DNA from: Pycnococcus provasolii | Lineage: Eukaryota; Chlorophyta; Pseudoscourfieldiophyceae; Pseudoscourfieldiales | DNA length: 64,000 nt | Assembly (NCBI GenBank): GCA_049487715.1 | Contig: CP150557.1 | Location: forward strand, 496,001-560,000 | Reading direction: 5' to 3' | The notes under the pieces: generated by a model | Database searches by the model: none | Told to the model about the DNA's origin: nothing | What the model saw: only the letters and a program-made list of their open reading frames with translations | In this document: in pieces, positions 20,141-29,754 of the stretch | Numbering within the stretch: position 1 is the first letter of the stretch | How the letters are laid out: the number at the start of each line of letters is the position of its first letter | Position numbers and translations under genes: made by a program

Positions 20141-21020
20141 TCACGACGGCTGCAAAGAGAGCTCCACCCACGCGCTTCGCAACAGCGATGCTGGACTCGT
20201 GACATCGTCGTACGTGCCGCTTGGGGCACGCCAAACAAGTGCAGGCTTTTCGTCGCCATCAACGAGAGCGTAGATAGTGTGGATCGCGGTGATGCCGCGA
20301 ACTGCATTCGCAAGAAGAATCGCGCGCCACTTGCTCGCATCGCGAAGCGCTGCTGGTGTGCTGACCACGTCCATGCCAACTTTCTTGGCAGCTTCGCTGA
20401 GCAAGGCTGCCGCTGTGCCCTGAAGCACGCAAGCATCTGACGATACATCCGCAGCGTGCCAGCACATGTCGTCGCAGAGTATCCACGCGTTGCTGACAAG
20501 TCCCTCCAGCACGCCTCCGTGTTCTTGAAGAAGCAGCGCATCGGCAAAGGTTGTTCCGATGTGCGTCGCCGCGACATCGCGTGCGTGTTCCCATGGTACA
20601 CGGATGTGTGCCCACGCGCTATCCTTGACGAGTGGGGCAGACCTCGGCCCAGACGACGGCGGCAGGCAAAGTGCCGTCGCGGTGCCTGGCCAAGGAGCTT
20701 CAGGCGGGGCAGAGCACGCGTGGCAGATCACCTCTGTTGGCAGTGCACCACCACCCTCCGTCTCTGGTTGGGTCGGCATGGGCCAGAGCACGGTCACCAT
20801 CACCCTTGCCACATCATTCTGCTGAGCTGACGACGCCACCTCTTTCACTGCTCGTCGCGTGGCTCGTAGTGTCGCTTCGGTCGCCACCGCATAGTGCTTC
20901 GCCAAAAGGCTGTCGTCGTCATCAGCGTCACGGAGCGGTTGTCTGGACAACGCGGCATGCCCCCGTCGCAGCCTTTGCATATGCCGCAACGGAACATCAT
21001 CACATTGAATATCTTTTTTA

Positions 21021-21057
<37 letters not shown>

Positions 21058-21241
21058 TGCTCGCCGGCATGAGCCTTCTCTTGCGCACACCGACCACAAG
21101 AGCTGTGTACGCCCCTCGCGCGTTTGATCGAAGGAACTGCGACGGAAGCGCCAAGTCGGAAGAAGCACGACACGTGTGTATTGGCAAGGAGATCGATGCG
21201 GACTCACATAAAGCCGTGGCGACGACGGCAGAGGCCGGCAT
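20141..21241 (-). CDS. class-IV aminotransferase-like (PLP) protein
   Basis: About 366 residues from ATG 21241. The N-terminal leader is followed by a run of 12 Asp residues. The C-terminal half fits the branched-chain/D-amino-acid aminotransferase and aminodeoxychorismate lyase fold: PLVKDSAWAHIR with a candidate PLP Lys, ADALLLQEHGGVLEGLVSNA (the EGxxSN motif) and CVLQGTAAALLSEAAKKVGMD (the usual PG(I/T) turn is QG here). Closest in feel to plant class-IV proteins related to ADC lyase, so folate or amino-acid metabolism is possible; substrate not assignable. Confidence 0.7.
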
Positions 21242-21387
21242 GGTGTGACACAACCAAAGAAAACGTCACAACATCGAGGGTACTGTACCACTAAAACTAA
21301 AAGTGGGCGAGTGACGAGGAGAGAGGCCATATGAAAGTGATAAAGTGATTTGGACGAACGAAAGAAAACCCCCTTGAGAATTCTTCT

Positions 21388-21410
21388 GTTAGGGTTTTGG
21401 GTTAGGGGTT
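21388..21410. repeat. short telomere-like tract (TTAGGG, degenerate)
   Basis: GTTAGGGTTTTGGGTTAGGGG lies between divergent starts at 21241 (minus) and 21644 (plus). The rest of 21242-21643 is the presumed promoter and leader region. Confidence 0.6.
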
Positions 21411-21643
21411 CGGAAATCCCCATCCCATCATCTTCGTGCGAGATATCTACCCTGGTCCTCCGATTCTACCCATGTCCGTCGTCGTCGGCGGCGGTGGAGG
21501 CGGCCTCAGCAGCCTCAGCACAAACAAGGTTATGGTGGTGCCGTCACGGTCACGGCGCCCATCCTCGTCGTTGTCGGTGCCTCTGCGTCAGTAGTAGTAC
21601 TTCTCGTTGTACTCGAAGTCGCTCCGCCATCGCGGCAACCGCC

Positions 21644-22348
21644 ATGTCACCGACAGAGGAGAGCGAAGGCGTCGTGCTCGCCGCCCGCAAACTTGGATAC
21701 CATCCTCCCTCCGCACCCAAGCCGCTACTCACAGATGTCAGTATCGACTTGAGAGCGGGGCAGTGTGGGCTCGTGACGGGCATCTCGGGAAGTGGAAAGA
21801 CGACGCTGCTTCGCGTGCTGTCAGGACTTGCACCAGGTGGTGGTGAAACGGGACAAGTCTGCGTCGACGGCAAGGTGGCTGACACAGCCGCGAGAAGGCG
21901 CGCGGTGGGTGTCGTCTTCCAGCAGCCGAGCAGGCACTTCGTCGCTGACACGCTCGTCGCCGAATTCACGTATGCGTGGCCGCCGGCAGACAAGGAGCCG
22001 CGCGAAGTGCGCCTTCGTCGGGCGGCGGAGGTTCAAGGCTGCCTGGCTCTGCTCGGGCTTGCGAGTCTGCCACTCGACGCGAAGCTAGACACGCTCTCAG
22101 GAGGTCAGCAGCGCCGCGTTGCGATTGCCGCGCAGCTCGCCAGGCAGCCGCACGCGCTGCTACTCGACGAGCCTTTTGCGGGACTCGACTGGCGATCGAG
22201 GCAAGGACTGCTTCCCCTTTTGCGCGCCGCGGCGAGAGACACAAATCGCGCCGTCCTAATCGTAAGCCACGACAACGAGGAGCTACGAGCGGTGGCCGAT
22301 GCCGAGTGGCGTATGGATGTGGGTGGCACCTGTGAGCGAATTCTGTAA
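21644..22348 (+). CDS. plastid-type ABC transporter ATPase, ABCI10/11-like
   Basis: From the first in-frame ATG this is about 234 residues, a single nucleotide-binding domain. Walker A GISGSGKTTLL, Q-loop VVFQQPSRHF, signature LSGGQQRRVAIAAQLA, Walker B ALLLDEPFAGLD and switch SHD are all present, so it should hydrolyse ATP. The FQQPSRHF and LSGGQQRR pattern recalls the plant plastid ABCI10/ABCI11 (NAP-type) subunits tied to metal or ECF-like transport (family inference). The open frame continues upstream without ATG; a different frame from ATG 21472 looks like a transit peptide, so the true N-terminus may require a splice or frame correction. Confidence 0.85.
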   Translation: MSPTEESEGVVLAARKLGYHPPSAPKPLLTDVSIDLRAGQCGLVTGISGSGKTTLLRVLSGLAPGGGETGQVCVDGKVADTAARRRAVGVVFQQPSRHFVADTLVAEFTYAWPPADKEPREVRLRRAAEVQGCLALLGLASLPLDAKLDTLSGGQQRRVAIAAQLARQPHALLLDEPFAGLDWRSRQGLLPLLRAAARDTNRAVLIVSHDNEELRAVADAEWRMDVGGTCERIL

Positions 22349-22470
22349 CAACAAATGTGATTGTTTTTCTCTTTTTACTTCTCAAGAAGTTTTTTTTGGG
22401 GGGGTGGGGGCGCTCTTGCCTGTTTGCGAACTCCTCGTCCGTGGATTCCAACCTCTCTCATCACACCCGA

Positions 22471-23403
22471 TCAAATCAGGAACACGCGATCCGTATCCGT
22501 GTCCACCATGACGCGATTTTGCTCCTGCAGCTGAGCAAGCAGTCCACGCAACGTCGCCTCGCTGAGCACCGTGCGTCCAACTGCGCGACTTTCCGCACGT
22601 GCGCGTGCGAACAAGTGCGACGCGGGACAGTCGTCGACGTGTGCCTCCTGAAAGTGCTTGGCGAACGACGACTGAGCCAGGGTCACATCCTCGGGTGTCA
22701 CGGCGTCGTTTGGCACGGTATCAGGAGTCGCTCCGAGGACGCGAGCAGTTGGAGCGGGCGTCGTCAATGCTGCCGCCGAGGAGTCTGGGGCGGAAGCTGG
22801 TGAGGTTGCGCGAGCAGCTTCAACGATAGGTGGCGACTGTGGCGACTGTGCTGCTGGCGGCGGTACAGTAGCAGCAGCGGTATGTGCTTGTCCCGTCCTC
22901 GCCGCATTCAGCACATCTTGCACGTTGACGGGAGCTGTGCGAATCGTCTCCGCGCGCCTGTGCCTGCTTTTAACGCCTGTCGGCAGCTCGTCTCCTCCAT
23001 ATCCGTACAGAGTCGTTCCTCGTTTCCTGAGCGCACGGAGCACGTCCGGCACCGTGACGGTCATTCTCCTCGCGTGTTCGGTGTAAACGACGGTGTCTTT
23101 CAGCACGGCTTTCATGTACTCGACGAGCGCGTGTCTCGCCTCTGCTATGGTAGCTTTCGCGATACGCTTGACACCCCCTTTGCGTGCGAGACGACGTACG
23201 TCGTTGTCAGTGATTTGCGCACCACCTAGGTGTCCTCCATGGGATCGTCGCATGAGTCGTCGGAACGCGCGAACGGCACCCCCACTATTACGTGTTGATG
23301 ATGGTGGTGGTGATGATGCCACCATAACCGGCTGAGCATGCGCATTGATGAGACGTCCAGAGCCCTGCAAGAGAGAGGAGGAACGATTAGACGGCGGACG
23401 CAT
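22471..23403 (-). CDS. histone H4-fold protein with MCM3-like winged-helix C-terminus
   Basis: 310 residues from ATG 23403; an alternative start is Met27 (ATG 23325) if TTGCAG near 23360 is a 3' splice site of a leader intron. Residues 62-137 align along the whole H4 fold: VRRLARKGGVKRI, VYTEHARRMTVTVPDV and GTTLYGYGG correspond to H4 RRLARRGGVKRI, TYTEHAKRKTVTAMDV and GRTLYGFGG. A Pro/Ala/Thr linker (about 150-235) leads to a terminal 70-residue domain beginning FAKHFQEAH and ending LLAQLQEQNRVMVD...RVFLI, which resembles the C-terminal winged helix of MCM3. A normal H4 is about 103 residues with nothing after GFGG. Histone fold confident; MCM3-like tail good. Confidence 0.82.
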   Translation of the reverse strand: MRPPSNRSSSLLQGSGRLINAHAQPVMVASSPPPSSTRNSGGAVRAFRRLMRRSHGGHLGGAQITDNDVRRLARKGGVKRIAKATIAEARHALVEYMKAVLKDTVVYTEHARRMTVTVPDVLRALRKRGTTLYGYGGDELPTGVKSRHRRAETIRTAPVNVQDVLNAARTGQAHTAAATVPPPAAQSPQSPPIVEAARATSPASAPDSSAAALTTPAPTARVLGATPDTVPNDAVTPEDVTLAQSSFAKHFQEAHVDDCPASHLFARARAESRAVGRTVLSEATLRGLLAQLQEQNRVMVDTDTDRVFLI

Positions 23404-24018
23404 ATTCGTATGTTAGCCTACCACCAAGAGCAAGAGGGGAGTGATGACAAGTGCGAGAAGTGATGGGAAGTTGCGATTGATGGGAAGTTTGATTTGATGG
23501 AGGAGGAGAAGGCGGAAAAGGAAAGGGAAAAACCAACAGGTGGAAGAAAAGGGGGGGAAGTTGGATTTGAACGAGACGAAATCACAGAGAGCATGGAAAA
23601 ATGGGCGCCAACAGGGCCTAGCCCTAACCCTAACCCTAACACCCTAACCATAACCCTAACCCTAACCCTAACATCTGGTCCCCCCCCCTGAGCCCTTCTG
23701 ACCTTCCCTTCTGACCTTCACTTCTCACCCCCCCAATAGGGCATATGGGGATAGAGCCCCCCCCATGCTGATCCTGGTTGGGACTTGGGACACCTCCTCC
23801 AAGGTCCAGGCACCCCCGCCCTGCCCCTGTGGCCTGTGGGCGGGACCTCCTTCTTGAACTGTTTTCTGTTTTTTTCTCCCGGCCCCAGGGGCTTTTTTTT
23901 AGTGCCGCTGCCGCCATCATTCATCCGCCGGTGACCTCCATATATTTCTCCTTCATCCTCACCAATCGGTCTTGGTGTTTCCCCTTCACTGTTATTGTTA
24001 TTGGTTTCACACCTTATC
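23404..24018. promoter_or_regulatory. divergent region between H4-like and eIF2B-delta genes
   Basis: Contains the telomere-like array at 23617-23672, a purine-rich tract (23490-23560) and C-rich runs (23675-23770). A possible leader intron of the H4-like gene (GTAGGC near 23420 to TTGCAG near 23360 on the minus strand) overlaps its start. Confidence 0.45.
23617..23672. repeat. interstitial telomere-like array (CCCTAA)
   Basis: About eight CCCTAAC units with one ACC and one CAT interruption, between divergent starts at 23403 and 24019. Confidence 0.9.
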
Positions 24019-27000
24019 ATGGACGCTCAATCACCAAGTCAATCGAATGTTGTTCCTCTAGTTGCGCTCTCGTCATCACTGAAGAACTCACCAAGTGTTA
24101 ACGGGGGTGGTGGCGCCGTCGAAGATAATACCTCCTCCAACAATAGTACGAGACTACGAGCCATGTCCGCCTCAACAGCTCACTATGGAGGCGGCGGGGG
24201 AGGAGACGTGCCCATCGAACCTGTACGCCAGGTTGTCGGATTCGACGTCGGAAACACGCAGGGAGCTGCAATACACAACAACATGGATAACGCCGATGGA
24301 ACTTCAGCCACCATGAACGAATACCGCCAAGAGGGCCACAACTACGATGCGAACCAGTCGGGCACAGCAGCAGCCACGTCTGGAGCAGCAGCTGCTGCAG
24401 CGGCTGCAGCAACAGCAACAGCAACAGCAACAACGACGACGACGACACCGGCAATCAACCAAACGGCAAGTGCAGAAAACGTGGCGGAAGACCAGCTTGG
24501 GGCTTTGCAGACGACGGCGCCCAGCGCTATACCGAGGCACGTCGCCAGGGCGGAGTTCTACGGAGTCGCGGGCAGCGCCGAAAGCAGTGACGACCTAGGT
24601 AGACCGGACGGGTCGTCACCACCCACAATGATCTTCCCGCACCTCACACAGAGCGGGAGCAACCTGTCCGACGCATCCATGACGCCACCTCGTCCGGTCC
24701 GTCTTGAGGGCAGTACTGCCGGAGGAGCAACGGCCAACTCGGCACAGGAGATCGCGGGCGGGATCGCAACCACATTTCAGGCGCAGGTGCAGGCGCAAAC
24801 GAGTACTGGCGAGGTGCTCGGCATCGACGAGGTGCTCGGAGGACTGCCGCTGCAGGGTGGAATTGAGGTGCCGCAGCCGCAGACTCAGACTCAGACTCAG
24901 ATTCCCCAACCAGGTATGTCAGCTGTCGCCGCCGTGGCAACGGAGGCGGCAGAGCTGGTGCTACCCAGCGCTGTGGGACACATTCCGCCGATGATGATGA
25001 CGCCATCGGCGGAGGCTGCAAACGGCGTCGCAGGTTACGCTGCCACGCCGGTTTCCAACCAGCCCGTCGGCAGCGTGCCAGTTTCCGTCGCTCCATCCTA
25101 TAGAACAGCCGAGAGTGTCGCGAGCCTTTCGTCGACACCGCAAACGCAGCATGCGACCAGCCTGGCGTCGTCGTACGGTCTCGATCGCGGGCATTCGACA
25201 GCAAGCAGCACGATGTCGACATCGATCAAGTCGACGACGTCAGCATCCAACATCGGCACAGGCAGCATTCCACCACACCCACACTCAATCTCCGCCGCAT
25301 CGACGGTTCCTGTGGCCACGGTCGCGGGAGGCGAAGCGGGGGCGGCATCCAATGCGGCGAGCACGCCTTCCGTCGCTCCCGAAGAAAAGCCTCGTGGAAC
25401 ACCGCAGGACAAGGGCACGACTAAGCCTCCTCGTCCTACAACCAAAGCAGAGCGAAGGGAGCTTCAAGAACGTCAGCGAGCTGAGAAGGCTGCGCGCTTG
25501 GCTGCGGAAGGCAAGGCGCCTCCACCTAGCAAGAGTGGGTCCGCGCCGAAAGACGATAAGGGTGACAAACCTTCGAAGGCCAGCAGGGCACAAGGATCGA
25601 GCAATGGTGGCGGAGGCGGAGGCGGAGGCAGTGGTGGTGGAGGCGGTGGTCACAGAGGCGGTAGCCACGGCGGTAGCCTGGGTGGCCGCTGCTGGGATCT
25701 CTTCTCCAATCTTCCTGCGTGGGGCGGGCACGCGGCATCCGACAAGGAGGCAAAGGCGCAGGACACCGCGCTTGCCGTTTCTTTTGGCATGACCCGGCGA
25801 GTGCTTGCGGAGGGGGGCAGTGGCGCGTCGGAGCCACTTCACACGTCTGTTGTCGAGCTCGGCGTGAAGCTTCGCGACGGAAAGCTGCGTGGATCGAGTG
25901 CGCGCTGTCTAGCGATGATCGAGGCGCTCAAAGACATCATTCGCGACTACAAGCCGGAGGCCACAGCCATGGCGGGGTCAGAGTCGCCGAGCAGAAGCGC
26001 CGGCGCGGGCCAAGGAAGTTCGGAGGGCGGCGTGACTTCCTCAGCAACACCTGAAATTTTCCAGTCCCGCGACCTTTTGCATAAGATCAACGTGGCGATC
26101 GAGCACATCGTCGAGTGCCGCCCTCTTGGCATCGCAATGGGCAACGCGATCAAATACTTGAAACGTCTTATTCCAATGGTGGAGAACGAGCTACGTCATC
26201 CGAGCCAGTCCTTGCGCTGGCAAGGCAGCGTTATCAGCCTGACAGAGCTCGAGAATGCTCGCGACGAGGGTGATGAGGACGACGACGAGGCGAGCGAGTG
26301 CCCAGACCCCGTCAGGCAGGCGAAAAAGCTTCTACTGGCAGACCTCGATAAGTACGCGCAGGAAAAGATCATCGGCGCGCAGCAGCACATCGTGGATATC
26401 GCGAGTCAGCACATCAAGCAAGGCGACAACATCCTGATTTACGAGGGGACGTCCGATATCATCACACGAATCCTCGTGACGGCGAAGAGGATGAAGCCGA
26501 ATGCGCACTTCTCCGTGGTGGTTGTTGACTCGCGTCCTTACCGAGAGTCAACCAAGGCGCTGCGCGTGCTGCTGCAAAATGGCATATCGTGCACGTACTC
26601 GCCATTCTATGCTGTGGAGCGCGTTTGCGGTAGTCGATCCGTGACCAAGGCGTTCATCGGCGCCGCAGGTGTTGCGAGCAACGGCTACGTGCTGAGCCGA
26701 TTGGGCACCGCGTCCATCTGCATGCTCGCTTCAAGCTACAAGGTGCCAGTTGTCATCTGCTGCGAGAGCTGCAAATTCACCGAGCGCGTGCTACTCGATT
26801 CGGTCACGATGAACGAATTGAGAGATCCCGCCGACCTCCTGAAAATGGGAGTCGACGGTGACGTGGTTGCGTCGACCCCCAAGCACGCGAAGCTCAGGCA
26901 CCTGCTGCCGTGCTACGACGTGACCCCGATGAAGTACATCACCATGGTGATATCTGAGCACGGAGCCGTGCCACCGACCGCCGTGCCACTCTTCTTGTAA
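24019..27000 (+). CDS. EIF2B4: translation initiation factor eIF2B, delta subunit
   Basis: 993 residues from ATG 24019. The last 380 residues are the regulatory eIF2B-alpha/beta/delta domain: ALKDIIRDYKPE, ECRPLGIAMGNAIKYLK, GDNILIYEGTSDIITRIL, VVVVDSRPYRESTKALRVLL, VFIGA-type TKAFIGAAGVASNGYVLSR, VVICCESCKFTERVLLDS and the delta-type ending YDVTPMKYITMVISEHGAVP. It is part of the guanine nucleotide exchange factor for eIF2. The first 600 residues are low-complexity Ser/Thr/Ala/Gly/Gln with poly-Ala; a KPPRPTTKAERRELQERQRA stretch (about 475-495) matches the basic pre-domain segment of delta subunits. The N-terminal extension is much longer than usual. Confidence 0.92.
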   Translation: MDAQSPSQSNVVPLVALSSSLKNSPSVNGGGGAVEDNTSSNNSTRLRAMSASTAHYGGGGGGDVPIEPVRQVVGFDVGNTQGAAIHNNMDNADGTSATMNEYRQEGHNYDANQSGTAAATSGAAAAAAAAATATATATTTTTTPAINQTASAENVAEDQLGALQTTAPSAIPRHVARAEFYGVAGSAESSDDLGRPDGSSPPTMIFPHLTQSGSNLSDASMTPPRPVRLEGSTAGGATANSAQEIAGGIATTFQAQVQAQTSTGEVLGIDEVLGGLPLQGGIEVPQPQTQTQTQIPQPGMSAVAAVATEAAELVLPSAVGHIPPMMMTPSAEAANGVAGYAATPVSNQPVGSVPVSVAPSYRTAESVASLSSTPQTQHATSLASSYGLDRGHSTASSTMSTSIKSTTSASNIGTGSIPPHPHSISAASTVPVATVAGGEAGAASNAASTPSVAPEEKPRGTPQDKGTTKPPRPTTKAERRELQERQRAEKAARLAAEGKAPPPSKSGSAPKDDKGDKPSKASRAQGSSNGGGGGGGGSGGGGGGHRGGSHGGSLGGRCWDLFSNLPAWGGHAASDKEAKAQDTALAVSFGMTRRVLAEGGSGASEPLHTSVVELGVKLRDGKLRGSSARCLAMIEALKDIIRDYKPEATAMAGSESPSRSAGAGQGSSEGGVTSSATPEIFQSRDLLHKINVAIEHIVECRPLGIAMGNAIKYLKRLIPMVENELRHPSQSLRWQGSVISLTELENARDEGDEDDDEASECPDPVRQAKKLLLADLDKYAQEKIIGAQQHIVDIASQHIKQGDNILIYEGTSDIITRILVTAKRMKPNAHFSVVVVDSRPYRESTKALRVLLQNGISCTYSPFYAVERVCGSRSVTKAFIGAAGVASNGYVLSRLGTASICMLASSYKVPVVICCESCKFTERVLLDSVTMNELRDPADLLKMGVDGDVVASTPKHAKLRHLLPCYDVTPMKYITMVISEHGAVPPTAVPLFL

Positions 27001-27187
27001 CCGAGCACGACTGTCGTTCATTGTTTCAAATTTCAATATTTTGTTGATTTTTTTCATTTTTCGCGACGAAGGTCGCGTTCTGCCTTAGAACTACGACGGG
27101 CCCCCACCCAAAGTCCCAAACAATACAGTCCTTCTAGAAGCAATCGAGGTAGGTTTTTGTCATTTGGGTTTCCAAAATTCCAAATTC

Positions 27188-28837
27188 ATGGCGTTTTTAC
27201 CAGCTTCGCGACGCGTCGCCTATGCGCTGACGCTTTTTGCTGCCACGGCGGCGACGCTGAGCAGTGGTGGCTCCCATTTCTTGATGATGGCTCGCGGCAT
27301 GTCGGTGCGCGTCTGGCCGGAGCACGTCGCGCATCGCGCTCACACGGATCAGGACAACTTCCTTCCCAAAGGCGCGTCTGAATGCGTTAGCTACACTGTG
27401 CCGGAGGAAGTGTGGATGTCGCTCGTTCAGCACGACAAGCATCGCGTGCAAAATGCCAAGCGAATTCTTGATCATGATGATATGATGATGCGCACCCGAT
27501 CGCCGAGCGCAACCGCAGATCAACACAAGCAACGGAATGCACAGCGTTCGGTGTCGACTCCGATTCGCGAGCAGCAGCAGCAACAACAACAACAACAACA
27601 ACCTCAAACGACTCATAGCCAACCCACAGCGCACAGTCAACAAGGAGATCAACAACAACAACAACAGCAGCAGCAGCAACCCATGGCGGGAGGCAGCATT
27701 GGGCAGCCTCGCCAGCCACAGCAGCCTCCCGCCGACCCGCAAGCGGCAATGCAGCAGGGAATGCAGCAAGGATATCCCAACAATCCTTCTCAACAGCAGC
27801 AGCATTACCAACAGCAGCAACAACAACAACAACAACAGCCACAACAGCAGCAGCAGTACCAGCAGCCACAACAACAACAACAACAGTACCAGCCACAGCA
27901 ACAACAGCAGCAGCAGCAGTACCAGCCACAACAGCAGCAACAACAACAGCAGCAATACCAGCAACAACAACAACAACAACAACAGCCGAATACACTTCGC
28001 CGCCGACGCCTGCTGCAGATACACCATGATGACGAAGACGACTTCGAGGACTACTCGGTGGAGCATCCTCACCGAGACACGGGTAGAGCTCATACAGGTC
28101 GTGTACATCCAATGCACCATCAGCAGCAGCACACGACGATGACCAGGACGCAGCGTGAGGCTCTGGAGCAAGAGATGCAGCCAACATTTGATGTGCATGG
28201 CAACGCGGACGTGGTGATAGAGGCTGCGTTCGTCGTTTCAGACAAAGATGGGAGGCAGAGCGAAAAGGCAAAGACTGGCGTGCACGTCATCTCACCAACC
28301 GGAACCGTGCTCGATTCTAGATTTGGCGTCGAGGATGAGACCATTGTCGCTCACGCTCGCGGTGGCCCGGGACCGTGGCGGCTCTGCTTCACCAACCAGA
28401 GAAGCAAATCGACGCCATTGCTTGTCGACATTAGCTACTTCACCGTCAGCCTTACGAACATTCCAAACGCCGTATTCGGTTTTGGAACGGATGCGGATGA
28501 TGAGCACAGCGAGACGGTGCCTGAACATGTCGCAACGGACGAGTTTCTTCAAGCAAGCGATCTGCACGCGATCGCCGTTTCTGCACACAGGCTCAAAAGC
28601 GTCATCAGTCATGCACGCTTGGAACAGCGACACATGAAGCAACAGGATCATCGGCGATTCATGACAGCTACGGCGGCACGCAACAAGACGCTCTACTACG
28701 GCATCCTCACTAATATCGGCATCATCGCCGCGTCCGCTCATCTTGTATGGCGCATCCGATGCATGTTTACGAGCGAAGCGCGCGATTGGTCGAACAAAAA
28801 TCGTGTTGCGATGGGCCCCGCAGGTTTGCGCATCTAG
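27188..28837 (+). CDS. p24/TMED (emp24 GOLD) cargo receptor with large poly-Q insert
   Basis: 549 residues from the first ATG. Signal peptide (MAFLPASRRVAYALTLFAAT). ECVSYTVPEEVW fits the first strand of a GOLD domain. It is then interrupted by about 220 low-complexity residues, mainly Gln (27570-27990), and a His/Asp stretch before the domain resumes (DVVIEAAFVVSDKDG, GPWRLCFTN). The usual p24 end follows: a helix (LEQRHMKQQDHRRFMTATAA), a membrane segment (LYYGILTNIGIIAASAHLVW) and a short basic tail. p24 proteins cycle between ER and Golgi in COPI/COPII vesicles. The typical family length is about 200-230, so this is more than double. Confidence 0.82.
   Translation: MAFLPASRRVAYALTLFAATAATLSSGGSHFLMMARGMSVRVWPEHVAHRAHTDQDNFLPKGASECVSYTVPEEVWMSLVQHDKHRVQNAKRILDHDDMMMRTRSPSATADQHKQRNAQRSVSTPIREQQQQQQQQQQPQTTHSQPTAHSQQGDQQQQQQQQQQPMAGGSIGQPRQPQQPPADPQAAMQQGMQQGYPNNPSQQQQHYQQQQQQQQQQPQQQQQYQQPQQQQQQYQPQQQQQQQQYQPQQQQQQQQQYQQQQQQQQQPNTLRRRRLLQIHHDDEDDFEDYSVEHPHRDTGRAHTGRVHPMHHQQQHTTMTRTQREALEQEMQPTFDVHGNADVVIEAAFVVSDKDGRQSEKAKTGVHVISPTGTVLDSRFGVEDETIVAHARGGPGPWRLCFTNQRSKSTPLLVDISYFTVSLTNIPNAVFGFGTDADDEHSETVPEHVATDEFLQASDLHAIAVSAHRLKSVISHARLEQRHMKQQDHRRFMTATAARNKTLYYGILTNIGIIAASAHLVWRIRCMFTSEARDWSNKNRVAMGPAGLRI
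27570..27990 (+). repeat. CAG/CAA repeat encoding poly-glutamine
   Basis: Long mixed CAA/CAG tracts with interspersed TACCAG, CCACAG and similar codons, within the p24 gene. Codon mixing means it is not a pure trinucleotide expansion. Confidence 0.95.
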
Positions 28838-29053
28838 CGAGTGCGTGCTTGCTTTTTTTTTAGCGGGGTTGGGTGACCAGTGCGATGGCGGGTGGCATCC
28901 TTGGACGCACTACTGTTGCGCTGTGATTGGCAGTGTGAAGTGAAGGAGAGGCTAAGATAAGCTCATTCAGTAAAAAGTGAAACTGGATTATTGTAATCGT
29001 GATAGTTCATAGTTTCCTCATGTCGTATCAATTTGTCTTGTACTTTTTAACTA

Positions 29054-29422
29054 CCAAACTCCGGCCAGAAAAAAATGTTCCCCCCCCCCGTCAGGGCATA
29101 CCACCCAGAAACATGTGCTTGCAAACCCATGGAAAAGTGAAACACCCTTCGCCACAACCACAATCTACAACGGAAAACTAAGAAAACTTTCGAAAATAAC
29201 AGGTGAAAATGGACTAAATGTTTGTTCTTCCCTTCCAGGTTTCCCTGGGGGAAAGGCAAGTGACACCTGCAGGTGACCGTTTGAATTCGTCGAGGACAGG
29301 GGAACAAGTGGACCAAACCTGCCGTCTTGGCACCATGTAATAGGACAAAAATATATCGATGGTACCCCGTTCATTGGGTGGTAGAAGGGGGGGGGGACAT
29401 TTTTTTCTGGCCGGAGGTTTGG
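29054..29422. mobile_element. Stowaway-like MITE candidate with TA target duplication
   Basis: Ends are about 36-bp inverted repeats: CCAAACTCCGGCCAGAAAAA... from 29054, and the reverse complement of CCAAACCTCCGGCCAGAAAA from 29422, with C/G runs at the inner edge. Both sides abut TA (29052-29053 and 29423-29424). The 369-bp element has no coding capacity, as expected for a Tc1/mariner-derived MITE. Confidence 0.75.
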
Positions 29423-29424
29423 TA

Positions 29425-29754
29425 TGTAGCTAGAGGGTGAGGCCAGGTGGTGAGTCTGCTAAGTTAAGGTTATTTCTACCACTACCACATGTACATGGCA
29501 TCACGGAAGAAACACACGCGTTTTCTTGCCATGAGGCTCATCTCCAGTCAAGTCCTTCCGAGGCTCACCTTTCCCTTTCCCTACAGTATTTTTTCCCTCA
29601 CCTCCACGGTCCACCTGGTTTCAACTTTCAAACAGGGAAGGAGAGAGGCTGTTGGCCCGGTCCTGCCAATATAGTTCTTACAGTAACATACGCGGCCCCT
29701 TGCTTGCCTGTGATATTATTGTCCGCACCAGACAGTGGACAGGGTGACGGTCCC
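29425..29754. other. leader region upstream of the TTLL gene
   Basis: The frame is open through here in phase with the gene at 29755 but lacks gene-like composition; the first convincing start is ATG 29755. Nothing else is recognised. Confidence 0.4.

Noticed and set aside
27197-28198. Long minus-strand open frame rich in Leu opposite the p24 gene
   Set aside because: It is the antisense of the CAG/CAA tract, giving CTG/TTG Leu codons; no independent motif.
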